This document shows positions 9,251 through 18,553 of a DNA stretch of 64,000 nt, piece after piece; within the stretch, counting starts at the first letter, position 1; each line of letters starts with the position of its first letter. The DNA lies in contig NZ_CP159403.1 of NCBI RefSeq assembly GCF_040500525.1, positions 1,162,001 through 1,226,000 on the forward strand, in the 5' to 3' direction. The notes below the pieces were generated by a model. That model worked only from the letters and a program-made list of their open reading frames with translations, was not told the origin of the DNA and did not search any database. Made by a program: the position numbers and the translations under genes. Origin of the DNA: Azospirillum formosense (GTDB lineage: Bacteria; Pseudomonadota; Alphaproteobacteria; Azospirillales; Azospirillaceae).

Positions 9251-10885
9251 GTGAAGGCAGGCTTGTTGAAGAGCGGGGCGGCCCGGCTGGGCGGGGCGCT
9301 CCTGGTCGCGGCGACGGTTCTGGCGGGCGGCGCATCGCCGCGGGGGGCCGAGGCGGCATCGACGCTGGTCTTCTGTTCGGAAGGCAACCCGGACAATCTG
9401 GCCCCGGCGCTGGCCCGCACCAACACCAGCTTCGACGCGATCCTGCACGCCTACGACACGCTGGTGCGGTTCGATCCGGAATCGAAGAGCATCGTGCCGG
9501 CGCTGGCGGAATCCTGGACCATCTCGCCGGACGGGACCGTCTACACCTTCAAGCTGCGGCCCGGTGTGCGCTTCCACGACACGCCCGACTACACGCCGAC
9601 GCGCGCGCTGACCTCCGCCGACGTGCTGTTCAGCTTCTTCCGGCAATGGCGCAAGGACCACCCGTACCATTCGGTCGGAAACGGGGCCTACAACTACTTC
9701 AACGACCTCTCCATGGGGTCGATCCTGACGTCGATCGAGGCGGTGGACGACCTGACGGTGCGCTTCACCCTCAACCGGCCGCAGGCGCCCTTCCTGGCCA
9801 ACCTGTCGATGGTCTTCGCCGCCATCACCTCGGCGGAATACGCCGACACCATGGCCAAGCGCGGCACGCCGGAGCTGTTCGACCTGGAGCCGGTGGGGAC
9901 CGGCGCCTTCCAGCTGCTCTCCTACCAGAAGGACAATCTGCTCCAGTACAAGGCGTTCGAGGGGCACTGGGCCGGTCGCCCGCCGCTGGACAATCTGGTC
10001 TTCGCCATCACGCCCAACGCCACGGTCCGGCTGAACCGGCTGCAGGCCGGCGAATGCCACGTCATGCCCTACCCCAACCTGACCGACCTGCCGAAGATCC
10101 GGAACAGCCCGTCGCTGACCCTGATGCGGCAGGAGGGCTACAACGTCGCCTTCCTCACCTTCAACGTGGAGCGGAAGCCGCTGGACGACGTGCGGGTGCG
10201 CCGGGCGCTCAGCATGGCCATCGACAAGGACACGCTGGTGGACGCGCTCTACGGCGACACCGGCCGCACGGCGAAGAATCCGTTGCCGCCGACGAGCTGG
10301 GGCTACAACGACGCCATCGCGGACATCCCCTACGACCCCAAGGGCGCGAGCCAGCTCCTGGCCGAGGCCGGCTACGCCAATGGGTTCGAGATCGAGCTGT
10401 GGCACATGCCGGTGGCCCGGCCCTACATGCCCGCCGGCAAGCGGGCGGCGGAAATGATGGCCAACGACCTCGCCCAAGTCGGCGTCAAGGCGACCCTGGT
10501 GACCGACGACTGGTCGATCTACATGAAGCGGTTGATGAACGGCGACCACCAGCTGGGCATGATCGGCTGGACCGGCGACAACAGCGACCCAGACAATTTC
10601 CTCTACACGCTGCTGAGCTGCGAGGGAGCCCGCAAGGGCGGCGGCAACATGGGCAAATGGTGCGATCGCTCCTTCGACGACGTCATCGTCGAGGCCAAGC
10701 AAACCACCGACGTCGCCAAGCGCACCGCCCTGTACCATCGGGCGCAGGAGATCTTCAAGGATCAGGCGCCGTGGCTGCCGCTGGCCCACTCCATGGTGTT
10801 CATGGTGCTGCGCGAGGAGGTGACGGGCTATCGGATGAATCCCTTCGGCCTGCACCTGTTCCACCGCGTCGACCTGGCCCGGTGA
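9251..10885 (+). CDS. Family 5 extracellular solute-binding protein (peptide/dipeptide type)
   Basis: Periplasmic binding protein of the DppA/OppA (SBP_bac_5) family, 544 residues from the GTG at 9251. That start gives a clean signal peptide: basic KAGLLKSGAARLG, a hydrophobic GALLVAATVLA core, and cleavage near GAEA-A. The mature protein starts STLVFCSEGNPDNLAPAL. Family blocks include YDTLVRFDPES, LAESWTISPDGTVYTFKLRPGVRFHD and RRALSMAIDKDTLV. Cysteines in VFCSEG, LSCEGA and KWCDRSF match the DppA subgroup. No permease or ATPase gene is next to it. A hybrid histidine kinase starts 14 bases after its stop, so it may feed a sensor rather than a transporter. Confidence 0.9.
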   Translation: MKAGLLKSGAARLGGALLVAATVLAGGASPRGAEAASTLVFCSEGNPDNLAPALARTNTSFDAILHAYDTLVRFDPESKSIVPALAESWTISPDGTVYTFKLRPGVRFHDTPDYTPTRALTSADVLFSFFRQWRKDHPYHSVGNGAYNYFNDLSMGSILTSIEAVDDLTVRFTLNRPQAPFLANLSMVFAAITSAEYADTMAKRGTPELFDLEPVGTGAFQLLSYQKDNLLQYKAFEGHWAGRPPLDNLVFAITPNATVRLNRLQAGECHVMPYPNLTDLPKIRNSPSLTLMRQEGYNVAFLTFNVERKPLDDVRVRRALSMAIDKDTLVDALYGDTGRTAKNPLPPTSWGYNDAIADIPYDPKGASQLLAEAGYANGFEIELWHMPVARPYMPAGKRAAEMMANDLAQVGVKATLVTDDWSIYMKRLMNGDHQLGMIGWTGDNSDPDNFLYTLLSCEGARKGGGNMGKWCDRSFDDVIVEAKQTTDVAKRTALYHRAQEIFKDQAPWLPLAHSMVFMVLREEVTGYRMNPFGLHLFHRVDLAR

Positions 10886-10898
10886 GCGGCGCACGGTG

Positions 10899-13800
10899 AT
10901 GGTCCGCACCAACATCGCCCAGCGGATCGCCGCGGTCGGCGGCATGCCGGTGCTGGTGGCCGCGGCCATCGCCATCGTCGCGTGGTTCCTGCTGCAGCAG
11001 TCCGACCGCGCCAACGGTTCGGTGGTGACCGCCGGCACGATCTACCGCGAACTGCTGGGGGCGGAGGCGGCGCGCTCCGACTATCTGAACACCGCGGCCA
11101 GCCGGCGGGCGGCGCAGGCCGTCCGTTTCGACGCCCACACCGGCGAGGCGCGCCGCCAGTTGGACGCTCTGGCCCGAAGCACCGAGGACGGTGCGCTGGA
11201 AAGCGCCGTCAGCGACACGCGGCGGATTCTGGACCGCTACACCACGCAGATGCGGGAACTGAAGGCGGTCACGGAGCAGAACGACGCCTTGATCGGCGCC
11301 ATGGCCCAGCAGGCGGCCCGGCTGATCGACATCACCGACGCCGCCCGCGAGCGCCAGAACCTCGCCAACCTCGGCTATGCCGAAACGGTGGCGGATTCCG
11401 ACCGCCGCCTGGGCCTGCACCGCGACGTGCTGGACAACGCCCGCAGCATCTACGCCGCGCTGGCCGGTCTGTGGCGGCACGAGGCGGCCCGGCTGTCCCG
11501 GGAGCACGGGCAGGCCCAAGGCGTCGGCGCCCCCGGCAACTCCGGCGCGCACGACACCGGCGTGCTGATGCTGCGCCTGGGCAACAGCGCGGAGGCTCTG
11601 GAGGACGCCCTGGAACGGGCCGCCGCCGCCGAGGGACGCGGTGGCCGGGGGCAGAAGCGCATCGTCGCGGCGGTTTCGCAGGTGTCCGGCGCGTTGATGG
11701 ACGGCGGCGACATCCGGGACAGCGCGCAGGAGCTGGAAAAGCGCATCGACCAGATCCTCAACATCTACGGCACCGCCTACGCCGCCACGCTGAACGAGGT
11801 CACCGAACTCACCGCCCACGCCGTGTCGGCCAACGAGACCGAACAGCAGGCGCAAGGCGTGACCATCGCCGTGCTGAAGCTGGCGCACGCCACCGCCGAC
11901 TCGGTGAGCCATCGGGACATCGGGGCGACCATCGCGCTGATCGCCGACGGCACGGCGGTGGAGGAGCAGATCGCGCGGATCGCGCTGCCGCCGCTGGTGC
12001 GCGGCGGCATGATGTCCGCCGTGGCGGGCTGGCGGGACAGCCTGGACAAGGTGCGCGAGGGGCTGAGCGTCCAGGACCTGATGATCGCCCGGATGGACGC
12101 GGACGCGAAGGAGATGGCCTCGGGAGCCAGCGCGCTGAACGACACGTTCCGCAGCAACGCCGAAACCATCGGAGCCTTCCTGCGCTCCGCCCTCGTGCTC
12201 GGGGCCACCGCCGGCCTGCTGCTGGCCATCGCCGGGGCCTTCTACGCCGCCCGCTCGATCACCCGCCCGCTCGATCGCCTGCAAAGGCAAATGGTCCATC
12301 TGGCCGGAAACCCGCTGACCGGCGCCATCGTGGACGCCGGTCGCCGGGACGAGGTCGGGGCGATGGCCCGCTCGGTGCAGCATTTCGTCACCGAGATCGC
12401 CCAGCGGGAAACCGCCCTGCGCGAGGCCAAGAACCAGGCGGAGGAGGCGACGCGGGCGAAATCCTCCTTCCTGGCGGTGATGAGCCACGAGATCCGCACG
12501 CCGATGAACGGTGTGACGGCGATGGCCGAGATGCTGGATCAGACCGACCTGACCGAGGAGCAGCACGGCATGCTGGGGGTCATCCGGTCGTCGGCCCAGG
12601 CGCTTCTCATCATCATCAACGACATCCTCGACTTCTCGAAGATCGAGGCGGGGAAGATGGAGATCGAATCCGTCCCCTTCTCCCCCCTGGAGGTGGTCGA
12701 GGAGTCGGCGGAGCTGGTGGCCGGGCGCATCGAGGAAAAGGGACTCCAGCTGTCCGTCGATGTCGGGCCCGGCGTTCCCGACCGGCTGACCGGCGACCCG
12801 ACGCGCGTCAGGCAGATCCTCATCAACCTGATGGGCAACGCCGTCAAATTCACCGAGACGGGCAGCGTCGCCGTGACGGTCAGCGCCGAGCCGTGTTCCG
12901 CCACGGATGGCGCCCCGGATGGAGACGTGACGCTGCGCTTCGCCGTGACCGACAGCGGGATCGGCCTGACCGAGGAGCAGCGGGCCAAGCTGTTCCAGCC
13001 CTTCCAGCAGGCCGACAGCTCGACCTCGCGCCGCTTCGGCGGCACCGGGCTGGGGCTGACGATCTGCCACAAGCTGTGCACCATGATGGGGGGCGGCATC
13101 GGGGTGGACTCCGTGTTCGGCGAGGGCTCCACCTTCTGGTTCGAGCTGCCCTTCGCGGTGGCCGCCCCCTCTGCCGACTGCCCGCAGCCCTGGACGCCGG
13201 CGGCCCCGGCGGTGGCGGTGGACGACGCCCGCGTGGTGGCCGTCGGCTTCGACGGCGCCGGCCGCCAGGCGGTGGAGGGCATCCTTACCGCCGCCGGCAT
13301 CACCCCGCTGGGCTGGTACGACCTGAGCGACGGCCTCGAGGCGGTGACCGGCATCCAGGCCGGTCCGGCGGCTTCCGCCTCGGGCGGCGAGGCCGGGCGT
13401 CTGGTGGTGCTGGTCAACGGCGGGGTTCAGTCCGAAACCGCCATCGCCTGCTGCCGCGCCATCGTGCAGTCCCCCGCCTTCGCCGACGGTCCGGTCCCTG
13501 CGGTCATCCTGGCCGTACCGCGGGCGCTGGCGTCCACCATGTCGGAAGCCGACCGCATCGGGCTGCTGTGCGCCGTCAATCTGCCCCTGCGGCGGCGGCG
13601 GGTCTGGCTGGCCATCGCGGCGGCGCTTGGGCGCGCCAGCCTGGAACGGCGGTCGGAGCCACGGGAGCATGACGCCACCGGCTGGGAACCGCCGCCCATC
13701 GAGACCGCCATCGCGGCCGGGACGCTGATCCTGGTGGCGGAGGACAACCCGATCAACCAGACGGTGATCCGCCGCATGCTGAACAAGCGCGGCTACGCCA

Positions 13801-14573
13801 TCGAAATGGCCGACAACGGCGCCCGCGCGCTGGAGATGCTGCGGCCGGGCCGCTACGGCCTGCTGCTGACCGACTTCCACATGCCGGAGATGGACGGCTT
13901 CGGCCTGACCCACGCCGTCCGCGCCCGCGAACGGGAGGTGGCGGAGGCGCTGGGCGCCGGTGCCGTGACCCGGCTGCCCATCGTCGCCCTGACCGCCGAC
14001 GCCCTGCCGGGCACGCAGCAGCGCTGTCTGGAGGCGGGCATGGACGGCTATCTGACCAAGCCCATCGAGTCCCGGCTGCTGGCCGAAACGCTGGACCGCT
14101 TCCTGCCGCAGGCCCGCTCGCTGCGCCTGCCGGCGCGCCGGACGCCCGCCAAGCCGGAGCCGGCGGCGGTTGACGCGCCGCCGGCTCCAAGCTGGGCGGA
14201 CGCCGACATCGACCCGCAGATTTTCGACCTCGCCCAGCTCGGGCAGAATTTCGGCCGCGACGACCCGGACGCCATGGTCTTCCTCGGCGATTTCCTAAGC
14301 ATGGCGCCGGGGCTGATCCAGGCCGCCGTGACGGCGCTGGAGGCCGGCGCCACCGGGGAGGCCCGCAACGCGGTCCACACGCTGAAGGGGGCGGCCCTGT
14401 CGATCGGAGCGGCCCGGCTGGGCCGGCTGGCCGCCGATACCCAGGATCTGCTGGATGCCGGGGACGCGGAAACCGCCGCGCTTCTCGCCAGCATGCTGGA
14501 CGCCACCCTGGACGAACTGATCACCGCGACCGCCGCGATGCGGGCGTCGCACAGTCCCGCACCGGCGTCTTGA
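10899..14573 (+). CDS. Hybrid sensor histidine kinase with receiver and HPt domains
   Basis: Membrane phosphorelay kinase of 1224 residues. Domains in order: TM helix about 12-30; a periplasmic region of about 400 residues, mostly helical; a second TM near 428-450 (VLGATAGLLLAIAGAFYAA); HAMP; HisKA with H530 in SHEIRTPMNG; HATPase_c with NLMGNAVKF, DSGIGL and FGGTGLGL; a degenerate receiver-like segment without the acidic pocket; a true receiver with D992 in LLTDFHMPEMDG; and a C-terminal HPt with H1160 in AVHTLKGAAL. The architecture is like TorS/BvgS-class kinases. It directly follows a periplasmic binding protein gene, and a CheY-like protein follows it. An in-frame GTG lies one codon upstream. 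Confidence 0.92.
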   Translation: MVRTNIAQRIAAVGGMPVLVAAAIAIVAWFLLQQSDRANGSVVTAGTIYRELLGAEAARSDYLNTAASRRAAQAVRFDAHTGEARRQLDALARSTEDGALESAVSDTRRILDRYTTQMRELKAVTEQNDALIGAMAQQAARLIDITDAARERQNLANLGYAETVADSDRRLGLHRDVLDNARSIYAALAGLWRHEAARLSREHGQAQGVGAPGNSGAHDTGVLMLRLGNSAEALEDALERAAAAEGRGGRGQKRIVAAVSQVSGALMDGGDIRDSAQELEKRIDQILNIYGTAYAATLNEVTELTAHAVSANETEQQAQGVTIAVLKLAHATADSVSHRDIGATIALIADGTAVEEQIARIALPPLVRGGMMSAVAGWRDSLDKVREGLSVQDLMIARMDADAKEMASGASALNDTFRSNAETIGAFLRSALVLGATAGLLLAIAGAFYAARSITRPLDRLQRQMVHLAGNPLTGAIVDAGRRDEVGAMARSVQHFVTEIAQRETALREAKNQAEEATRAKSSFLAVMSHEIRTPMNGVTAMAEMLDQTDLTEEQHGMLGVIRSSAQALLIIINDILDFSKIEAGKMEIESVPFSPLEVVEESAELVAGRIEEKGLQLSVDVGPGVPDRLTGDPTRVRQILINLMGNAVKFTETGSVAVTVSAEPCSATDGAPDGDVTLRFAVTDSGIGLTEEQRAKLFQPFQQADSSTSRRFGGTGLGLTICHKLCTMMGGGIGVDSVFGEGSTFWFELPFAVAAPSADCPQPWTPAAPAVAVDDARVVAVGFDGAGRQAVEGILTAAGITPLGWYDLSDGLEAVTGIQAGPAASASGGEAGRLVVLVNGGVQSETAIACCRAIVQSPAFADGPVPAVILAVPRALASTMSEADRIGLLCAVNLPLRRRRVWLAIAAALGRASLERRSEPREHDATGWEPPPIETAIAAGTLILVAEDNPINQTVIRRMLNKRGYAIEMADNGARALEMLRPGRYGLLLTDFHMPEMDGFGLTHAVRAREREVAEALGAGAVTRLPIVALTADALPGTQQRCLEAGMDGYLTKPIESRLLAETLDRFLPQARSLRLPARRTPAKPEPAAVDAPPAPSWADADIDPQIFDLAQLGQNFGRDDPDAMVFLGDFLSMAPGLIQAAVTALEAGATGEARNAVHTLKGAALSIGAARLGRLAADTQDLLDAGDAETAALLASMLDATLDELITATAAMRASHSPAPAS

Positions 14574-14603
14574 AACCGACGTCTTGAACAAGGGCAGCCC
14601 ACC

Positions 14604-15023
14604 ATGGCGGTAGATTACTCGAAGCTGAGCATCCTCATCGTCGAGGACGACAACTTCACCCGCGGCCTGATCCGCAAGGTGTTGAAGGAGATCGGCGTCC
14701 GCTCGATCCTGGAATCCTCGAACGGCAAGGATGGGCTGATGGAGGTGGTGCGCACGCGGCCAGACATCGTCTTCTGCGACATCCACATGGCGCCGATGAA
14801 CGGCAAGCAGTTCCTGCAGGGCGTGCGGGGGATCAAGGTGAAGGACGTGGACAAGACGCCCGTGATCTTTCTGACCGGCGACTCCGATCTCAGCACCGTG
14901 CGCTTCGCCAAGGAGCACAACGTCAACGGCTATCTGGTGAAACCCATCAGCCTCGCCAAGCTGCGCGACAGCATCGACGCGGTGGTGTCCAGCAACGTCG
15001 GAATGACGCAATGGCTGACCTGA
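14604..15023 (+). CDS. Single-domain response regulator (CheY-like)
   Basis: 139-residue stand-alone receiver. It has the acidic pair E14-D15 (LIVEDDNFTR), phosphoacceptor D59 (VFCDIHM), threonine 91 (IFLTGD) and K113 (YLVKPIS), the complete receiver site. There is no output domain, so it works by protein contact or as a phosphate shuttle. It starts 30 bases after the hybrid kinase stop, so its phosphate may come from that kinase's HPt domain. A GntR gene converges from the right. Partner and output cannot be read from the sequence. Confidence 0.9.
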   Translation: MAVDYSKLSILIVEDDNFTRGLIRKVLKEIGVRSILESSNGKDGLMEVVRTRPDIVFCDIHMAPMNGKQFLQGVRGIKVKDVDKTPVIFLTGDSDLSTVRFAKEHNVNGYLVKPISLAKLRDSIDAVVSSNVGMTQWLT

Positions 15024-15102
15024 AACCGGCCTGAACGGCGGCCGGAACGCCACTCACCGTCGCGCCGTTTTGCGCAGCACGCATGGTCGGAAGACGCCGC
15101 CC

Positions 15103-15810
15103 CTACTCGTGGTCACCGGCTGGCGGCATGGAGACCACCATATCGACCCAAATGCTTCCGCCCGTGGTCATGTGGTCGTGCATGTGCCGTCGCGCAGCCT
15201 CGCCGTCCCCTTCCAGGATCGCTTTCACGAAGAGGTCGTGCTCCGTGTAGGACTTCAAAGGGCGCGCGGTGTGCTGGAACGGATACTGGCGGTAGATGCG
15301 CAAGCGGCCGCGGATGAGTTTCGCCTGATGCTCCAGATGCTCGTTCCGGCTTCCGGCGTAGATCAGCTCATGCAGTTCGCGATTGAGATTGTCGTAGGCT
15401 TCGATGTCGCTGGCCTCGGCGGCGGCACGGCTCGCCTCGTGCACTTCCAGAAGACGCTTGCGCCCGGCGATCCCCATGCGGCGGGCGGCGAGGCTGGCGG
15501 CCAGGGATTCCAGTTCGACCAGAACCTCCATCATGCCGACGAGTTGCTTGGCGGACATGCGCAACACGGAGGCGCCCGCCCCCGGCTTTATCGTGACCAG
15601 GCCGCTCGAGCCGAGTTGGGACAGCACCTCGCGCACCGGCGTCCGTGACACGCCGAACCGTTCGGCCAAAGCTCGTTCGTCCAGGCGCTCGCCGGGCGCG
15701 ATGATCCCGCCCAGAATTTCCTGTTCGAGCACCTGCCGCATTTCCATTACGCGGCTTGGCTTTTCCGCCTGCATGGCCTGATCCGTTGGCAAATCGGGAT
15801 TGGGCAACAT
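15103..15810 (-). CDS. GntR-family regulator with FCD ligand domain
   Basis: 235-residue FadR/FCD-type transcriptional regulator. The N-terminal winged helix (about 22-85) reads LEQEILGGIIAPGERLDERALAERFGVSRTPVREVLSQL. The C-terminal all-helical FCD domain has the metal and carboxylate-ligand pattern of D and H residues (YDNLNRELHELIYAGSRNEHL, SYTEHDLFVKAI and HMHDHM). These proteins sense organic acids or acyl compounds. It is divergent from the enoyl-CoA hydratase cluster across a 342-base region with repeated TGGTATGC motifs, so it most likely represses that cluster. Confidence 0.9.
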   Translation of the reverse strand: MLPNPDLPTDQAMQAEKPSRVMEMRQVLEQEILGGIIAPGERLDERALAERFGVSRTPVREVLSQLGSSGLVTIKPGAGASVLRMSAKQLVGMMEVLVELESLAASLAARRMGIAGRKRLLEVHEASRAAAEASDIEAYDNLNRELHELIYAGSRNEHLEHQAKLIRGRLRIYRQYPFQHTARPLKSYTEHDLFVKAILEGDGEAARRHMHDHMTTGGSIWVDMVVSMPPAGDHE

Positions 15811-16152
15811 TATCGCGCCCGCCGGTCGGCGTCAATGCGATGGTATGCCAAAACATGATTTTGGTCGACCGGACAGCGCCGAGATCGGGGAATCGAGCCG
15901 GCACGGATTGCAGCGCGCTGTAGACAGTCGAGGTTTTTGGCGCCCCGCGCCGCGCGACGCAGCAAGCGGAAACCGCCATGATACCGCCACCACCCATTGC
16001 GGGAGCAGCGAACCATAGGCGCTCCAAACTTTCCGTATTGCATTCCATTGCGGCATTCTGGTATGCATAACGTCGCTCATGGTTCTTCAGGAAAACAAAG
16101 ACGGTGTCCATAAGGCCGCGCCGTCGCCAATGACGGCGCCTGGGAGGAAACA
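15811..16152. promoter_or_regulatory. Divergent intergenic region with TGGTATGC repeats
   Basis: This 342-base stretch has no supportable gene. It contains two copies of TGGTATGC (15841-15848, next to the GntR start, and 16059-16066, in front of the hydratase gene). The second extends to the palindromic core ATGCAT. FCD-type GntR regulators bind TGGTnnnACCA or TATGCATA-like sites, so the two positions are candidate operators for both directions. A good Shine-Dalgarno GGGAGGAAA lies at 16142-16150 before the hydratase ATG. Confidence 0.45.
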
Positions 16153-16947
16153 ATGAACGGGACGCCACGGGGTCGACCGGACGGGCCGGCGACAGCCCCC
16201 CAACTGACCGTGACCGGCGCGGTGGGCACCATCCGGCTCAACCGCCCGCTTCAGCACAATCGCATCGACGCGGCGGACATCGCCATTCTGCAGGAAAAAA
16301 TCGCGGACGCCGAAGCGAACCCGTCGGTTCGAGCGCTGGTGCTGACCGCGACGGGGCCGAGCTTCTCGTCCGGATACGACCTGAGCGCCGCCCAGTCGTC
16401 CCAGCGCGGCGGGGCCGACGGCAACGACGGGGAGAACGCCTTCGCGCGGTTGTGCGATCGCGTGGAAGCGGTCCGCGTCCCGACGATCTGCGCCCTCAAC
16501 GGCAGCGTCTATGGCGGCTCCACCGATCTGGCGCTCGCCTGCGACTTCCGCATCGGGGTGACGGGCATGCGCATGCGCATGCCGGCCGGGCAGCTTGGCA
16601 TACACTTCTACCCCAGCGGACTCCGCCGCTACGTGTCGCGGCTTGGCCTCAACGCGGCCAAGCGCTTGTTTCTCACGGCGGAAACGATCAGTGGCGACGA
16701 CCTGCTGAGCATCGGCTTCCTGGACCGCATGGTCGATCCCGACGACCTCCAGGCCGCCGTGGACGAACTGGCCGGACGCATCACGGCGTGCGCGCCCCAG
16801 GCCATCGCCGGCATGAAACGCGCGCTCAACGACCTCGCCCGCGGCGAACTGGACGACCAAGCGGCGGAGGCGGCCTTCACCGCGAGCCTGCGGTCGGACG
16901 AGTTCGCCAGCGCCCTGAAGGTTTGGTCGCAGCGCCGGGCGTCCTGA
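16153..16947 (+). CDS. Enoyl-CoA hydratase/isomerase family protein
   Basis: Crotonase-fold protein of 264 residues acting on an acyl-CoA thioester. The first oxyanion-hole segment SFSSGYDLSA and the second LNGSVYGGSTDLALACDFRIG are present. Where hydratases have PE-x-x-LG with the first catalytic glutamate, this protein has PAGQLGIHFYPSGLRRYVSRLG, so that glutamate is replaced by alanine. The second glutamate position also looks non-acidic. It may be an isomerase, hydrolase or other crotonase variant rather than a true hydratase. It is first in a same-strand cluster with an aldehyde dehydrogenase and other acyl-CoA genes and is probably controlled by the divergent GntR protein. Confidence 0.85.
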   Translation: MNGTPRGRPDGPATAPQLTVTGAVGTIRLNRPLQHNRIDAADIAILQEKIADAEANPSVRALVLTATGPSFSSGYDLSAAQSSQRGGADGNDGENAFARLCDRVEAVRVPTICALNGSVYGGSTDLALACDFRIGVTGMRMRMPAGQLGIHFYPSGLRRYVSRLGLNAAKRLFLTAETISGDDLLSIGFLDRMVDPDDLQAAVDELAGRITACAPQAIAGMKRALNDLARGELDDQAAEAAFTASLRSDEFASALKVWSQRRAS

Positions 16948-17020
16948 CCGCCCACGCCCATTCCCCCGCCCCCGGCGCGCGCCGGATCGGCACCCGGTTC
17001 CATTCGAAAAGAGACCGTCC

Positions 17021-18520
17021 ATGACCGAGCAGAACCTGGTTCTGAACACGAACCCCCATGCCCTCGCGCGTGAGCTGTCGGGTTCGCTGCTGATCGGCGG
17101 CGAACTGCGGCCGGCGGCCACAGGGAAGACCTTCGATGTCGTGAATCCGGCGACGGGCGATGTGGTCGCCACGGCGGCGGAGGGTGGCGAGCGGGACGTC
17201 GACGACGCCGTCCGCGCGGCGGCCGCGGCGCAAGGCGCCTGGGCTCGACTGCCGGCGCGCGAGCGGGGCCGGCTGCTGGTCGAATGCGGGCGCCGCCTCG
17301 TCGCCCATGCCGAGGAGATCGGGCGCCTGCTCGCCCTGGAGACGGGCAAAGCCATCCGCACCGAAAGCCGGGTCGAGGCCTCGCTGGTGGCGGACACGCT
17401 GAGCTTCTACGGCGGGCTCGCGTCGGAACTGAAGGGCGAAACCGTGCCCTTCCACCCGACGATGCTGACCTTTACCCAGCGCGAACCGATCGGCGTCGTC
17501 GGCGCGATCATTCCGTGGAACGTGCCGCTGTACCTGATGGCGCTCAAGATCGCGCCCGCGCTGGTCGCCGGCAACGCGGTCATCGTCAAATCCGCCGAGG
17601 AGGCGCCCCTCGCGGCCCTGCGCGTCATCCAGGTCATGAACCAGCTGCTGCCGGCGGGCGTTCTCAACATCCTGTCGGGTGACGGTCCCGGATGCGGCGC
17701 GCCCCTGGTCAGCCATCCGGGGGTCGGCAAGGTGACCTTCACCGGCTCGGTGGAGACGGGGAAGATCATTTCGCATCTGGCGGCCGACAAGCTGATTCCC
17801 GTCACCCTCGAACTGGGCGGCAAAAGCCCGATGATCGTGATGGGCGACGCCGACCTCGACAAGGCCATCGACGGCGCCGTGGCGGGCATGCGCTTCACGC
17901 GGCAAGGCCAGAGCTGCACCGCCTCCTCGCGCATCTTCGTCCACGAGAGCCTTCACGACGCCTTCATCGACAAACTGAAGGCGAAGGTCGACGCCATGAC
18001 CATGGGCGACCCGCTGGACGAGGCGACGGACATCGGCACCATCATCTCGCCGCAGCAATTCGACCGGGTGCAGTCCTACATCGCGCTCGGCGAGGCGGCG
18101 GCGGGCGCGGTGGCGCACCGTTGCTCGGCCCTGCCGACCGACGAGCGGCTGGCGCGCGGCCTGTTCGTGCAGCCCGTCCTCTTCACCGGCCTTTCCAACG
18201 ATCACCGGCTGGCCCGCGAGGAAATCTTCGGACCGGTCACCTGCGTGATCGCCTTCCGCGACTACGAGGACGCGTTGGCGATGGCCAACGACAGCGATTT
18301 CGGCCTCGCCGCGACCATCTGGACGCGCGACCTTCGCACCGCTCTCGACGCGACCCGGCGGCTCCAGGCCGGCTTCGTGCAGGTCAACCAGAACCTCGTG
18401 GTTCAGCCGGGCTTGTCCTACGGCGGCTTCAAGCAGTCCGGCCTCGGAAAGGAGGCATCCCTCGAAGCGATGCTCGATCACTTCACGCACAAGAAGACGG
18501 TCATCATCAACATGAACTGA
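17021..18520 (+). CDS. Aldehyde dehydrogenase (NAD(P)-dependent)
   Basis: Oxidises an aldehyde to the acid in the cytoplasm. The protein has 499 residues, the normal family length. The Rossmann domain contains PWNVPLYLMALKIAPALVAGNAVIVK and FTGSVETGK. The catalytic glutamate is E264 in LELGGKSPM and the nucleophile is C299 in QGQSCTASSR. The C-terminal EEIFGPV motif is present. CoA-acylating methylmalonate semialdehyde dehydrogenases lack this glutamate, so it is the non-acylating type. It lies 73 bases after the hydratase gene in the same direction. The substrate is presumably a semialdehyde or small aldehyde linked to the hydroxyisobutyrate dehydrogenase downstream. Confidence 0.93.
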   Translation: MTEQNLVLNTNPHALARELSGSLLIGGELRPAATGKTFDVVNPATGDVVATAAEGGERDVDDAVRAAAAAQGAWARLPARERGRLLVECGRRLVAHAEEIGRLLALETGKAIRTESRVEASLVADTLSFYGGLASELKGETVPFHPTMLTFTQREPIGVVGAIIPWNVPLYLMALKIAPALVAGNAVIVKSAEEAPLAALRVIQVMNQLLPAGVLNILSGDGPGCGAPLVSHPGVGKVTFTGSVETGKIISHLAADKLIPVTLELGGKSPMIVMGDADLDKAIDGAVAGMRFTRQGQSCTASSRIFVHESLHDAFIDKLKAKVDAMTMGDPLDEATDIGTIISPQQFDRVQSYIALGEAAAGAVAHRCSALPTDERLARGLFVQPVLFTGLSNDHRLAREEIFGPVTCVIAFRDYEDALAMANDSDFGLAATIWTRDLRTALDATRRLQAGFVQVNQNLVVQPGLSYGGFKQSGLGKEASLEAMLDHFTHKKTVIINMN

Positions 18521-18553
18521 GCAAGAATTTACCAAAAAAGGGAGGAAACACGA

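Noticed and set aside
10800-13913. Very long minus-strand open frame opposite the hybrid kinase
   Set aside because: High-GC antisense artefact rich in H, R, G and A with no family pattern, against a fully motif-supported kinase on the plus strand.
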